A DNA stretch of 64,000 nt from Scatophagus argus (taxonomy: Eukaryota > Chordata > Actinopteri > Scatophagidae): the NCBI RefSeq assembly GCF_020382885.2, contig NC_058501.1, positions 13,861,501 through 13,925,500 of the forward strand. The letters are read 5' to 3'. The translations under genes were made by a program, and so were the position numbers. Shown here one piece after another: positions 24,746-39,700 of this stretch; positions within the stretch are counted from its first letter, which is position 1; each line of letters starts with the position of its first letter. Below the pieces are notes generated by a model that worked only from the letters and a program-made list of their open reading frames with translations, had not been told where the DNA came from and made no database searches.

Positions 24746-27700
24746 CTGGAGGATAATCAAGAGACACTGGGTCAGTGTTTTATATAAATATGATTGGACA
24801 TTGTACTGTGAATTGCTGTTACTCCTCAACCAATATAATATAATAATGCAAACTCACCTTCGAATCTGGAGGTGTAGTTTTCTATACCAGCCAGGTCCAG
24901 GTAGTGATTCCTCCTCTCAGTGTTCTCATCCACACAGTAATGATGGCCATCAGTGGCTGGTGCTTCATTGCTTTGCCCTCTGCTGCTGAAAACAAGTAAA
25001 ACCATCACACTTATTGGACAAATGAGAACACTATCAATTATTTCCACAATGAATCTGCAGGAATTGATACAACACATAGAGGGGCCAGCTTCGAAGCAAA
25101 GTATGCTTCATGTGTGCTAACCTGATATAGGAGGAAAGCCGCTTGTCAGCTGAACGACCCTCTTCCTGGTGACTGCGATCTGAAGAAGGCAAGTACAAGA
25201 ACTCAGAACAGGAAAAAAGAATTCAGCAACATCCACTGGTGCAGGCTGAAACATGCAAGCTGCCAGATATTTTATGTTTAATCCACCATTACAGTTTGCT
25301 ACTTTTGCTGAAGAATGTCCTTTTGAGTGCAGGAAAAATACATGGGAAAAACTGAGTTGGCTCGCAGCTTTATGGGATAATGAATCAGGTCTGAGGTATG
25401 ATGCTGGTTTTGTTGTCATCTACCTGTACCTGTTTCTCTTCTGTGGCACTTGGGCTCTGGAGTGACAGTCAGTTTGACCCGCAGAGTCTTGCTCTTATTA
25501 TGGCAGGAGTGATTCACAGAGGCATCCACCACATCGTAGATGGTGTGCATCAGACTGGACATGTCCTATAGTGACAGATAAAATGTCTTTTTTTACAATT
25601 TTACAGTCCCACCTTTGGCAAAATAGCATGTGAACGGGTCAGTATTAAGAAGACTCAGCATATAGTACATCAAGGAGCACAAGCAGAAAAGAATAACACT
25701 ACAGAGTTATGACACCTACAAACACACACACACACACACCTCTTTTGTAACTTTCCCACTGTTGTCAAAGTCATAGAGAGTGAAGATCCACTCCTGACGG
25801 TTGTCATCCTCCACAGAAACGTCACACTCCAAGTCCTGTGAATACAAAGGTGTACTTATTCATATGTAAGACACATAAACAAATGTAAGGCTTCAACCTG
25901 CAATGAGCAAAGCTGTACTGTAGTATTTTCAGAGTATGCCCAGGACAAGACATCGCTGCGTTTATTACAACAGGGGGCAGCAAAGTACACATTTTTCAAC
26001 AGGAGCTGAGTGTTATCTTCCTTCATTCTGCATGTGAACCTTCTGTTAACGAGACAGATTCTAGATACCACCCCCTCTGATCATAATCAAATCAAACTTT
26101 GAGTCAGTTTGTACAGCAAGTGCATTTAAAGACTGGAAAAAGTGTAGGATGCTTAAACATCCGTCTTTGTGATTTCATACATCTTGAAAGCAACAGAGCA
26201 GAGGCCAACTGAAATTCTGGACTCTCTAAACAGATCACTGCTCAGCCTGCCTTTAACTTGCACGTTGGGGGGTGTTGAAGTTGGGCCCTGCCTTATGATC
26301 TCGTCTTTCAACCTTCTTCCAGGAAAAATGTGTGCAGCCGCTATTCTCAGTTACAACTTTTTGGCAGGAACTTTGATTCAGATGTATCTAGTGACATGGC
26401 CGTAATTGGAAAAATAAACATCTGGAATATAGGCCCTGCGGCAGGCAAGATGGAGAGCTGACACTGTGTGAAAGGTTTCATGTATGTACATGGGAGGAGA
26501 CCCCAGGGAGAGAGGCGGCTCTTTATGGTTCTGTAATATCTCCTCAGCTCACATACCCTGGAACGGTCACCAAAGGGCAGATCTAAGCCATTCTTTAAAA
26601 CATGCAAGTCTAAACATTACAATCTATTTATTCTATTTATTGGTCTCTAAATTCAATCAGGATATGGTCTGAATCAGTGTCAACATTCAGACAGATGTTC
26701 TGCGTACAGGGTGAGGGCATACAGCGGCAACCAGAGGTTATTCGCCATACATTTATTTTCTAACCTGTGTTTAAATCTTTTTCCAACCTGTGTTTAAAAA
26801 GTTTCACTAACTGCAACACAAAAGAATTTCAACACTCAGCCCCCTTGGCTCTTGGCAAATGGTTTAAGAGAGACCTTTTTTTGACTCCAAAAAATCTGGT
26901 CACATCAAGCAACACCGATTTGCTGTTACTGATTCAATTTGTTGTCCCTTGTTTCATATTGCTTGAGCCTGTTCCAGTGTTGAAACACCACTTCCAGGGC
27001 CTCATCTCTGAGGCAAATTATAAATATCACACAGCTTCTCTTCAGCGCCTACATAAACTAACCTTTGTTTTGTGTGTGTCATGCTCTCGGCATTAATAAA
27101 GGTGTGATAATGCTGTAAGAGATATTTTTTTCATTCCTCTATTTGTTAAGAAATAGAATTTAGAATTAGATTAGAATTGCAAAGACCATTAGACAACAAA
27201 TCATTAAACCCCCATTAAAATTAATATTTATCAGAAACTTACAGTCCCAATTCACCTTTACTGTGTCTTTTTGAGATGCACCTGTCTGCAGAACAGACCT
27301 TTGTTGTATGTTCATGTTATAAACACTCTAGTTATGCCGTAATTGGAAACAAAGCCACACTGACACATCGTTATGTTGCCCGGTAGTATGGCTGCTTACA
27401 TCCAAACTGATGCGTTTCTTCCCAGCAGCTTTGGTTGTGTCTCTAAGTACCTCCCGCTCTCCGTCCTCTGGGTGCAGGTACTGCAGGTAGCTTTCACAGC
27501 CCTCAGCCTTCTCCGGAGGAAGAACCACTGCCAGCACAGGAGGACTCATTTAAGTTAGGCACAAAAACACAGATTTCTCACTCAAGAAATTAGGCAATAT
27601 TTTGTGTAGTTCAGTACACAAAAACTAAACCTGAAAAATGGAACCAAAATATCTCAGTATCTAACTTTTATCGCTCAAACTATGATTACAGAAGATATTA

Positions 27701-30700
27701 CAGAGACATTTTTAAACCTGAAAGTGATGCTCAGGCTTTGTTCTTCATAAGTGTTTGATTTATAATGGGTTTTATGTGCCCTGCATGTCTGAATTTGGCC
27801 ACTGCATTAAAAAAAATCACTGCACAGAAACTTGCCATTCCTGATCCATCAAGTTTGGTAAGCTCTAATTAAAGTATGCTAATAACCCAGAATATCTGTC
27901 ACAAGATTTTAGCACAATAAACATCTAATTATTCTAATTAATCTAATTATAGACTATAATCTGCTTCAATCTGATTTATGAATCTCTCAGAGAAGAAACA
28001 GTCAATCTTTTCCATCAGTCATCATGCAAACTGAACATGGAAGTATCTTGAAATGATGAATGCAAACAGTGATATCATACAGATCTACCAGGTTTCAGTT
28101 GTATTATTTATGGAATCATACATACTAACTACACATACATGCTCATCCATCATGCAACGCTAGATCTGTTTTCTGCAGCCTAGGAAAAAATTTCAATGAT
28201 CAGTGAAGACATCCTTCTCGACCTACCCTCTAGGGGACAGTGTTGATCTGTGAATTGTCCTTCCTTCAGCTCACCATTTGGAAACTCCTGGGACAAGGAG
28301 AGAAATGAAGCGAGGGGTGGGGGTCAGAGATGTAAGTGAATCTACAGTTCAGACCACAGACACAGAGAAAACAAACAGTTCCAGCTAAAGCATTTCCTAC
28401 TCAGATGAGAGGGAGAGGGCTGGAGGCTCCAGTGCGGCCAAACACTTTGAACATCTGCACGCTTATTGTGTTTCACTGTCTGGGACACAGTGAGTGCGGC
28501 CACAGCACAGCTTTCAAGATTCCTCCAAGGCCTTCAAACGGACCCCTTCACATCCATCAAAAGCCCCATAATGCACTTCATCATCTCAGCTCTCTCTCTC
28601 TCTCTCTCTCAGCCAGCCTGTTTGTTCTCATCCTGCTTGACAAGGAACCCAGTGAGAAGAGTTTGATGGAAGAAGCCCAGAGTTTAGGAAAAGGTTTTCT
28701 TGTATCTCATCATTGAAAACTTGACTGTGAGAAGTTTATGTAAAACTATCCCCACAATGAGCTCTCAGCAACATGTGTGTATTTATTTTGAATGAAGAAT
28801 AACTTCCAGATGGAACTTTCCATGCAGATAGTATGGGGCTGATTAAATACACAATTCCATAGCCATAAAACAAAAGCAGGACAAGTGGAGTGGAAGGGGT
28901 TGCTATCATAAGTGAATAAGCTATATCCTGCATAAAATAGAACCACAATGTACTCATAACCATCCCACACATGTGCTAACGCAGAAGCAAAGGCAACAGG
29001 GTCTCTATACGCACACACACACACGCACACAGCCATTCTTTAATTACGACTCGATTGTGGAAACAATGAAAATTAAGTGCAGCACAGGCCCTAAACCACA
29101 AGTATTTAAACAACAAATGATTCATCTTATTTACGTCATTCTCAATCCTCTAAGCTGCTCCACACACACTTTGAAATAAAATCTCACCAGATTGAATCAA
29201 GGAGGCCCACTGAAACGAGACAAATAAAAAACAGATAGATGCTAGAAAACAAAAGAACTCCATGTACCTTCAACAGAGCCGAGGCTCAAGCGAGAGTCTG
29301 AACATCTGCATGCGTTTAGGTGAACGAGCCCCCCTTTTCCTTCCCCTTCCCCTCTTTCTCAGAGTAATGACAGCACCAGGGCCTGTGGTTCTATTTAACA
29401 ATCTCAGAGCCTATGATTATTCCTCACTTCAGAGGATGATACCTCCAGCCTGTAATCTGGCCCTGACCTTCACCGCTGATGGTGGGGGAGCCGGTTGAGT
29501 GTCAGGGTCAAGGCTCGGACACAAATGCAAATTGGTGTAAATTGGCCACCGGAGACACTGACAGAAAACAGCACAGGAATGAGAGTCAAGTGTTGGGGGA
29601 GAGGTGGAGAGGGGAAACAGAAGAGGGGCAGGAAGTAAGCGGGAGGAATAAAGAAGTCAGAAAGGAGCAGAGGGAAAAGGGCAGAAATGAGGGAAGGAAT
29701 GATAAGAGCAACAAAGATGAGTGAGGAGAGAAGCAGATATGAGTAGAAGCAGAGGAGGATGTGTTTTGTTACGGGGGAAATATAGCCTATCTATTGCTTA
29801 CTCCAGTCCCTGTGAGCTCAGGGGAAGAGGTGGAGGTGGATTTTTACCAATTCTGGAAGGCTTCTGGGAAAGGTGGAGACAACTGGTACCACTCCCTGGG
29901 CCCCAAACAAGCAGCAGTCTTTAATCACCGAATACGCACACTGGAAATCAGACGAGTGTGTGTGCATCCCTACGCAAAACATGCACACAATTTCCATCTT
30001 TTGTGGTTTCTGCAGCCAAGTTGTTGTTTACTTTCTGCACTGGATGCTTTTATCTCTCTGCTTTGTACCGCGGTCCCTTAATGAAGGGCAGTATGTAAGG
30101 AAGAGGGAGTTCACACAGACACACTGTTCCGCAGCTCACAGGAACATCAAAGAACCATTGAATCTTTCTCATCCTCGTTCCCATGAGGGAGCAGAGCAAG
30201 GTATAAGCTCCTCTAAATGAAAGACAGGATTCAGCGTTAAATATAATGAAACAAATCAATCAGCCAACTGCCCAAAGTGAATCTTGTCTCTAATTAAAAT
30301 TCAGATATCAGGGGACGTCTTGCTGAGTGCACAAGGAGGGGACCAGTAGGGCTTGTGTTGAACACATGGCTCCCCGCACCACCACCTCCACGCTCATTAC
30401 ATCCATTGGGGGAGCTAATGAGAGAGCAGGCTGGGTCTGACCGCAGTCTGCAGTTTAACGTCTAAACACATGGCATCTCCATCCACATCGCCCACGGTGT
30501 CGGGCCCAAATCTGCCCACCACATGTGTAATTAACTGCATTCTGGCATCTAACAGCTCTCATTCTTTCACTGTCAGATCACAAACTGCTCTGTAGGCTAC
30601 GCAAATGTGTTAGCACTTAAAAGCAAAGTGTGCCTCGTTTTCGATCAGTGTTGTACACCTGAAACCCACGATATGCACAACTACACAATGCGTGATGTTA

Positions 30701-33700
30701 GGTATGGGGAAGACGGGTGGAAAACCACGTGTGTGGGACAGACTCCTCAAGAAGAATGACAAGGAGATCTATGAGATCTCAGCTGTCTTAAAAAACAGCA
30801 TTGGAAATATGCACTGACAGTGTTCCATGTAAACTGATTCTGTCTCCCAGGCGGCTTGACATAAGAGACAGACAGGCAGACAGACAGAGAGTTGTGTGAT
30901 GTTTGTTCCTGTTTAATGCAGCCGTTCTGCCAAGCTTCCCTAAAGCCTCAACCTACTGCCAGACTTTTATGTGGGATAGGGTAACCGGGGGAAGCTTTCA
31001 TAGCTCCCTACCAGGTGACATCAGACATCCCCCAGCAGTTTCTCTCTCTGCCTGCCTACCACCCATCCTCCCGCTGGAAAACACTGAACATCTTTGTTCT
31101 CACACCCGCCCCCCACCTCAAGCTCACCCCCTAAATATAAGTACACGAGCTTCTTTTAGTTCATTCTTCAAACCATATGATGCACAACTGATTTCGAAAA
31201 TCACATCTTTAAAAAGTTCCTCTGGCCTCAGGGTATGAAATACAGCAACTTGATCAGATGTCTGGATATGTATCCAAGTGCAAACATATGCTGGAAAACA
31301 TACAAAAACAGATACTCTGGATTCTTCTTCATATAATTTTGGAGCTATGTGGTTTTCAGAAATAGTCCAGATAGCTATTTTTCATATAAAGCCATAATTA
31401 GTTTACACAGAACTGTTATAGTATAGTAAGTGCTAGAACTGCACATTCAATTCTGTGTTTGTGTCTCTTCTGTGTTTTGTACAGTTCCTTGATCAAACTG
31501 GACTAACAATTCATTTTTTTCCTTAATTTGATGCAGAGAGTGCCTTTGGAAACAAACACCGAGCAGCTAACGGTGTCAGTTCTCCAGGAATTTCTAGAAA
31601 CACAACGTCACCTGGAACACTTAGGAGGGCGCCACAGGAAAGCCTTGACAACCACCAGCTGACCCGCATTCCCACTTCCATTGATTGGGACTGATTGTGG
31701 GAATCCCCATGAAAACGAGGATTTAGTAGAATCAATATAAAGAAAGGAACACTAGTTCGTAAACAAACTGCATATTCTTCACCGCAGAATGAAACTGGAG
31801 AGGGAGTGGGGCCATTGAGAAATAAAAGCCCTCCATTCCAGAAGAAACCAACCTGGCCTTGACTCAAAACCAGATGTGAGCGGTTATACTGAAGAGAGGC
31901 AGGGTAACAGAGAGGGGGAAGGGGCTGGGGCCGAAAATATGGGGAGCTAAAGAGAGAAGGCCAGTTGCACAACTTCTGTCTCTTCTCTTGCAAGACAGTA
32001 AAAGAACAATATGTTGGTCTCCTGACGGCTGTACAGAAAGCTCTCTCCCTTTGGTTCATCAGGCATCAGTCCAAGTCAGGGTAATTATGGTGCTCAGAGT
32101 CAACAGAGCAGTTTGCCTTCAGCTGATATTGAGTAGCAACATTAAAACAAACAGTGCTGGATATACTGCTGGATCTGAGTGAGCCTGCCTAATAATGTTC
32201 TTCAGGATCACAATATAAACACAACTTAAAAGCTTGTTTGCATGATTCACTTTCTATTTTCTAGCTACAGACCCTCAGTGAGCAGTCTGGAGCATTTTCA
32301 AGTTCAGCCTCAAAAAACACAATTTTACTGTTTTAATCCTTCTCATTACTGTTACAGTTAGAACATGACTTTGTCCACTAATTAGTGTATTTTATCATTG
32401 TATCAGGGTGCACGGACATGTCTTCCTATGAATGGAAATGAGATCAGAGCAGAATGCCTTTCTGTCATCTGGACTGGCCCCATGTGGCCAGGATGGCCCC
32501 GATATGGTCCTTTCAGAGTAGCAGGATTCTCTCTCTGAGGTCAAACAGGAGGCAAGACCTCTCCCTTGGCAGAACATGAATCACTGGGGCGAAGCCTCTT
32601 TGGTGCTAGTATAACGACAGCTGTGGGAAGGGATGAGCATGTTTGCCTGTCTATGTAAGAACAACATGTCAACCACTGATAGTCACCCGCTCCCCTTCAA
32701 TCTCCTAAACTCTGCACGCCCCTTCAGTCCCCTCCTCACCTTTCTCTCACTTTGATTATGACCTGCTGGTTGGCATAAACAAAGATTAGAATCACTGGCT
32801 GACCACCCTGCATCTGTCACCGGCGCCGTAATCAGCTTGCCTTCATTAAAATGGGCTTTGATGGGAGCCTGATGTAATGTTGTGCCCTCCTCTCAGCTGT
32901 CACACAGGCAGCTACTGTAGGGACTTGGAAACCATGTGATTCATACCAGTGACTGGAACCTTTCTCATGAATGTGGGTTAGGCAAATGTATCAAATTATA
33001 GAGGTAGTAGATCATAACACTGTTATTGTATTTCATTGGTCGGTAGAAAGAGAGAAACACAGAGCATCGGACATGTTTCACTACATACACAAGAAACTGA
33101 AATAAAGCTCAAAATGCGGTGCCACACACGTTATGACTGCACCGCAGAGAGCACGTCGCTTTCATTCAGAGGTAACAGGGGTTGCTGGTGTAAAGCAATA
33201 CTCTCTGTGTGGACCATTATAAGACCAGTGCCATGTGTTTCATCCACTCAAACATTTAATGACCTACTTCAGTAAAATTAGGTCTTTTTTTAAACTTCAT
33301 TTGATCTGGGAATTTTAACAGGTAAAAACTCCAGACTTGAATATTTTGGCTTAAATATTTCAGCTCAAGTCTCACAGTTGGCAAATCCATGTCTCAAGTA
33401 TGGTAAGATATTAACAATCAAAACTAACTGTTAAAAGAGACAATTAAATCTTTACATGCTATATTAGATAACTGCACATAAACATCAACTAACAATTATT
33501 TTATAACTGACTCTCAATCTATCAATCATTTTTTCAGTTGATCGATTAAAGATCAATCTAGAATATGTTTGGAAAAAAGAGTTAAACATTCGTCACGATT
33601 TCCCTGTGCCAGAAGTTGTGTGTTTAAATGTTCTTTTGTTAAACCAACAATCCGAAACCCACAGATAATCAGTCAACAGTGACACAACTCATATAAAAGT

Positions 33701-36700
33701 AACATGTCCTCATGTTAGAAGTTGTAGCCAGCAAGTGTTTCAGAAAATATGCTTAATAAATTGCTTAAACAATATATCAACTTTTGAATCAACAAATTAA
33801 ACAATGCAGCAATCATTTCAGCTCATATGCAGCTGCAACAGATGTTAAAAGAAAAAAAAAGCAGTCAGAAATTGAACAGGAATTACAACATCCAGATTTC
33901 AAACAGCCACACGCAACCTGACAAACAAGAAAGAAGCGAGTGTGCAAGGCGACAACATATCAAAGCCAGTGTGGGACAGGCGGTTAGACTCAAACAGGAT
34001 GTTCCTCTGTTTCTGGCCTCCATGTGAAATTCTGTAAGCTCCCGCGCTGGCCCCTGGCTCTTAAGCCTGGCCAATGGGGAGTGCGCCCAGGCCGATAAAG
34101 CTGAGGGGATTTGTTCCACATTCCACAGGCCCTTTAAACAACAACACACTGGATCTCAGAATGCCAGGTTGTGGGTGAGGTGACTGCAACGCCAATCCCA
34201 TTATGGTCCAAAGGGACTCCACCTCTCACACAGTCGTGTTTTACTCTCCACAAGTGCCCAGCTGAGCTGTATTCGAAAGCTGTATTCACAGCAATGATCT
34301 CACACAGCCAGGGTTTAATATAAATCAACTCTTCTGTCTGACTGTTTGTCAGTTAGAGTCAACAAGGCTTTGCAGACACCTCATTTCAACACAATCACTC
34401 TCCCCCTCTCACCTGTAAGGTGTGTACTGCGCACTGTAGTTAGTGTCAGGTTGCAGCTGTCTGTCTAGTATTGAGATGTCAGTTATAATTGTTCTCACCT
34501 GTGAGATAACCACCAACACGCTGTTTTCACTGCTCGTTTTGTTAAGCTGAAGGGATTTGAGTCACAGCTTTGAAAACCAGGCTTGGCAGTTCATAGGGGC
34601 GAGGCTCTGTGGTTAGAGGCTGGAGGAGCTACAGGCGTTACAGAGCTCCTGTGGGTGACTGAGAAATGTAAACAAACCATGCTGGGGAAGGACAGCTGTG
34701 CGCCAATGTGGAAGAGCAGCAACACTGCCCAAGCTTTACATGTAGAGTCACTACCAGCCTTTTTTGTCCAATGTAACCCCTGTAAAACACAGTAGGCTAC
34801 CTCTTCACCAACACCACCTGTCATGTACCAAATATGTTGTTATAAATGACTCACAAACTGCATGTTAAGTGGCTAATTTTACAATAATAAATATAAATAT
34901 AAATTTTCATTATTTCAGTTGTTTATTCATCACTTTTCGCTAGCTTTTTTGCTCAGTTAGATAATTATCACCACTGTTTGCATTTTTTTTTTGGCATTTC
35001 ATTTTCATGTTTGCATTTTTTTTGGCGTTTATTCCTTACTTTTACTATTTAAACAGTTTATTCCTTACGTTTACTATTTCAGCCACTACTTGTAGCATGC
35101 AGCCTACCAATATTCAACTTAAATTGCTCTCTTACTCACTAAAAATATTTTTTGCCCACTCACTGCGGCAATAACTGGCTCAGACAGAACAGCTAGAACA
35201 TTAAATTTACTCAAGATCTAAAGATGGTAACTGTGTGCACATGTATTTTGAACAAAATTTACAAGTTCTGTTCTTAATTTGAGGTGAGTTGAACTGTTTT
35301 AGCTTTTCACACACACAACCTTGGAAAATAAGTAACCCTTGGGGTCAAGTACCCCTTGTTGGGAATAACTGGAGTACACACTTGAATGATATCTATCTAA
35401 TCCATAACGACTTCTTGGCTGCTCACTTAAATCTGATGCACTCCTGCTGCTCAGGGCTAGCAGGCTGGTGGGTGAGCTGCCTGCTGCTTTCCTGGACATG
35501 TCTTCCAGCAGGATAAGAACAGGTTCAGGGTCAAAACCACAGCTCTACAGTCCACTAGTTACTGCTCCCTCTGGGTAACTTACACAGAGAAGTACAGATC
35601 CATATGACTGACCACGATAAGAGAGGCTTTTACCGCCGTGACCAATCAGCCAGTAATGTAGCATGAACTCTCAACACATCCATCTTAGAGGCATACTGAG
35701 CAAACAGAGACGGAGGGCTGTTGTCCTGTACTATTACTGCATTCAGCCCTCAGGGAGATTTTGGCTTGCCAGTCAGAGACAGCCAAAATATATAAAAATA
35801 GAGTTCAGTGCAGTAGGATGGAACACATAACCAAGGTATACAATCACACAGGTAGCGCCCCTAATAACTCATCTGCTATATTCCCAATGACACTTGCCAA
35901 ACCTCAGGTCCAAGGAGACATCACTTGTTTGCATAATTGGTACTGTTCCTCCTTACTATGAAATTTAAGGCTTCAGGCCAACCTGCCAACATTGTTTGGC
36001 TGAAAAATCTCTTGGCTTTGCAGACTGCAGAGGTTTTGACCTTAAATATTTTCGCATATACAAAGTGGCTGCATCTCTTTTATCTGCTGTCTCTCTCTCT
36101 CTCTCTCTCTCTCTCTGGGATGTTGTGTAACTCTGACTGTCCACTACCACTGTCTCCTCCAGCGGATAGGGATTGCCAGTCTCAAAGACCACGAGAATTC
36201 TTGACACTGGAAGAACAGGCTTAATTCCAAGCTGTGAAGTTCCTCACAGGCCTGGAACTGGACAGGGGTCATCCCAGGGTCAACACCAAGTGTTTTCCTG
36301 AGGATTCCTAAAAATACACTCCTGCTGGGCTCAGGAAGCAGAGGAGACTCCACAATCCTGAGATGATGTGAAGGAAACCCAGATAATGTGAAATGGATCA
36401 CTGCTTAAGGGCCACTGTCTCTCATGCTTTGGCATATGAGATGCAACTTCCCATGAAAAGCGGGACAAAGTTCAAAGATGAAAAGAAACAGATGAGATGT
36501 AGGGCGGAAAAAAAAAGAAAGCAGCACATGGGCAAATTACTGACGCACCAAAATCATTCAGAGCCCATTCATATTTCTGTTGAATTATTCTCAAAGAAAA
36601 TTACTGGTCGAAAAAATAAAAAAAGGATTTGAGGGCATGCGTATGATGAATTACTTTTGATAACACAGCTACAAGAGAAGAATTTTTAAGCCTCCATGAA

Positions 36701-39700
36701 TTATAATTTTTATTTGTGACACATTATAGAAATATGCCAAGTAGAGATTTTGAGGCCATGGCCAGACAGACTGCAGCATCTGTGCTTCTTGCTTATGGAC
36801 TGAAGCTGCCATGTGTGTATGTTAGTGGCCTGATAGACCAGCAGTGTGTGTCTGAAACACTGTTCCCCAGTGTGAAATTCTGCAACGTAATTCATCCATG
36901 GCACAAGCAGAGATCAAAAGGCTATGGTGCAGAGGGCAGCTCAGCAGAGCGCACACAGAGCTGCTGCTTTCACAGCCATAATTACTGGAAACCATGGCTC
37001 TGAGGCTATAAGAACTGAGTACGAGTCCTTAAACACGAGCCGAGTTAGCTTAGCTCAGCTGCTTGTATATTCTTATCTTATCTCAGGTATACAGCAACAA
37101 GTCTGATGGAGTTTTACTCTCTATCACACAACAAGTCTGGAGGCAGTCCACTTAAAAGCACTAAGTGAGACACTCAGTGTTTGATAAAAGTCCTTGAAAG
37201 ACGATTTATGCTTCAAAAGAAGAAGATGTGCAATAACACCTAAAACACTATGAAATAATCAGCCTGCTCCCGGGATAGAGCAGCCTCTCAAAGCTGAGCA
37301 CATGACACTGGGTCAAAGTTCTGATATTGTGATACAATGGCATTCTTTAAGTGATAGGATCAGTCAGCCCCTATCAACACAAAAAAGTAGGTGGTTGTCA
37401 TAGAGAAAGATCTTGCAGCGCTACTATAGCTGGAACTTTCCTGTATTCACTTAAATTTACCACCTAAAATATTCACTCTTAGGTTTCAAAAGCAGATTTC
37501 TTATGAAGTAACATTTTTTTTGTCTGTATTTTTGTGTTAAGTTTCTCAGCATAGTTTTCAACACATTTTGTTTTGTTTTGTTTTTTTTTTTCAATTTGTA
37601 ACCTGAATACTTTTTTGTAAAGCTACCTGCTAAAATGTCACTCAGCAGCAATATCATAAAAGCAAATGAAATCCTGATTTAGACGAATGACAAGTTCCTC
37701 CTATGAGCAGATGGTGTGTCTGAAAGTTTCTCGGTGAAGGGGTGGGGGCAGGCATCTCAAGGAGAACTGCTGTTTATTTGAAATGAGCCTTTAGGTAAAC
37801 ATGTTACATGGCACACAGGGCCAGGTCAGCTTTTGAAGTGGACGGGCTCAGGAAAGAAACGGGTGGGGGAAGAAAAGAAGGCTCCCTTCAGAGGAAATGA
37901 GAACAGTGGCCTCTTTCAGCACTGTTTCATCCTCTCCCTCCCTTTTTGTCACATATAGAAAGAGCACAAAAGGTGTTTGGTTATATAAACACACCAAAGT
38001 GGAATTTGAGAACAGTCGAATTCTTATTTCTTCTGAACACTTACGTAGAATCACTCCGCAATCATTTTCTCCCACAAAATTAAATTCGCCCTGAAAAATT
38101 ACCACCCGTGACAAAAATAAACCACTTCCTCTCAATGGAAACTCATTGAGGGTTTTGATGACGGGAACAGGTTTGTGTAACAAAAGCAAGTTTGCAGCCA
38201 TTTCCCATTGGAGAGGAATGTGATGTGCAGAAGGAGGGCCAGGCCTGTGCTGTCTGCAGAGCCTGGATCCAACCTTTGAAGCTGCTAGTGTGTTTCAACA
38301 GCTAACCACTTTCAGATGGGACTGTGGCGTTTTATGAGCTGAGTAATAGCGATACCTACACATGTGCGGGCTTGGGGTCCCAAAGAGGGGGAGCCTCAGC
38401 TCAGAGCAGAGAGAAAGATGCCTAACTCCTCGGGGGTCTGGGGGTTTGGGTGTGCTTGATAAATCTCGTGCTATAGAAATCTGTATTTGAATCTGGACGA
38501 CAGGAAGATGGATATTGTGTAAAATCTGCTATGAACACAGTTCTGTTATAAATTTCACATTTTTCCTGAACATCAAATGAACTTATGGTACTCACTCCTT
38601 ACTAAATCTGGAGGGACACTAGGTGTGTTAACCGTCTTATAAGCACAACACCCTTGCAGAACCCTACCTGCCGAACTAGATGTAAAGAACAACACAGCAC
38701 AAAAACACCACAGAATCACGACAACGAGTAACAATGCCAACAGCTCTGAGTACCCTTTTTTTTGGCATACAGGAAGCCAGGCTTTGCGGTGTGTGGTGTT
38801 TTACTCTCCGGCCTCAAACCTAGCAGGGCGTCGAGTTCAGGAATGTGGAACAAGGATGAAGTTTCGAAGCATTCACGGGTGACTCCGGAGGCTTTTTCTT
38901 TTTTTTTTTTATGAAAGAAGAACACAGAAAGCGAATGTTGTTTCCCAGAGGCCCTGAGGAGATGCACATGGCATCACAACATGAGGAGTTCTGATGGCTC
39001 CAGCAAACATTTACATTTTACATTTTACAATTTACATTTTATGGGTATTTTTGTTCTGGCATCGTTGTTCTTATTCTGTTCTTTTTTTTCTCACGCCAAC
39101 AACAAACGTAGAGGTATTCATGGCGAAGATTTATGTTCAAAGTCATTCATAGCCATCAGTGAACTGCTATTTAGTTTCCTGTGTGCTTGTATTGTGGAAT
39201 ATGTGTCAGGTCAGCATCTGACCTCTGTGGAGACAATCTCAAATTTCCACTGGCTGAATTCATAGGATAACAAACTTGTGTCCAAAAGAGGAATCCCCCA
39301 TCCTCTTTAAGCAAACAAGCAAAACCTCAGTCTCCCTTTAAAATCTGTAAATATTTGAAGCAACAAAATATCAAACAAAATAGATCTGCAACATCTCTTC
39401 ACGTGATGTTTAAGGTATACACTGAGTCTGAAGCTTCCTTTGTCCTGCCTGAGCTCCTCACATGAACTATGCTCACCGAAGATGTGATTTAAACAATGCA
39501 ATCAATTAACTATGGCTGTAATGACAACATATAATAACACCACCAACAACCATAACTGAAAAAATATGATATTCCCCTGGCTGCTCTAAGGCTTGCGAAA
39601 TGAAGCCCACTTGGAAAAGAGCTAAAGCTTTCTAAGGGGGAACAGGGGTTTATGTGGAAACATACCTTACACACTAAAATGTAATAACCTTTGAGTCTCC

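Noticed and set aside
24069..24829. Several long open frames on the plus strand and in other minus frames over the nkd2 last exon
   Set aside because: They arise from the repetitive His/Pro/Ser coding of nkd2 read in the wrong frame or strand; none has conserved motifs or splice context.
28336..28716. 126-codon plus-strand open frame in nkd2 intron 3
   Set aside because: It runs through a CT microsatellite coding a Ser/Leu stretch and has no conserved motif.
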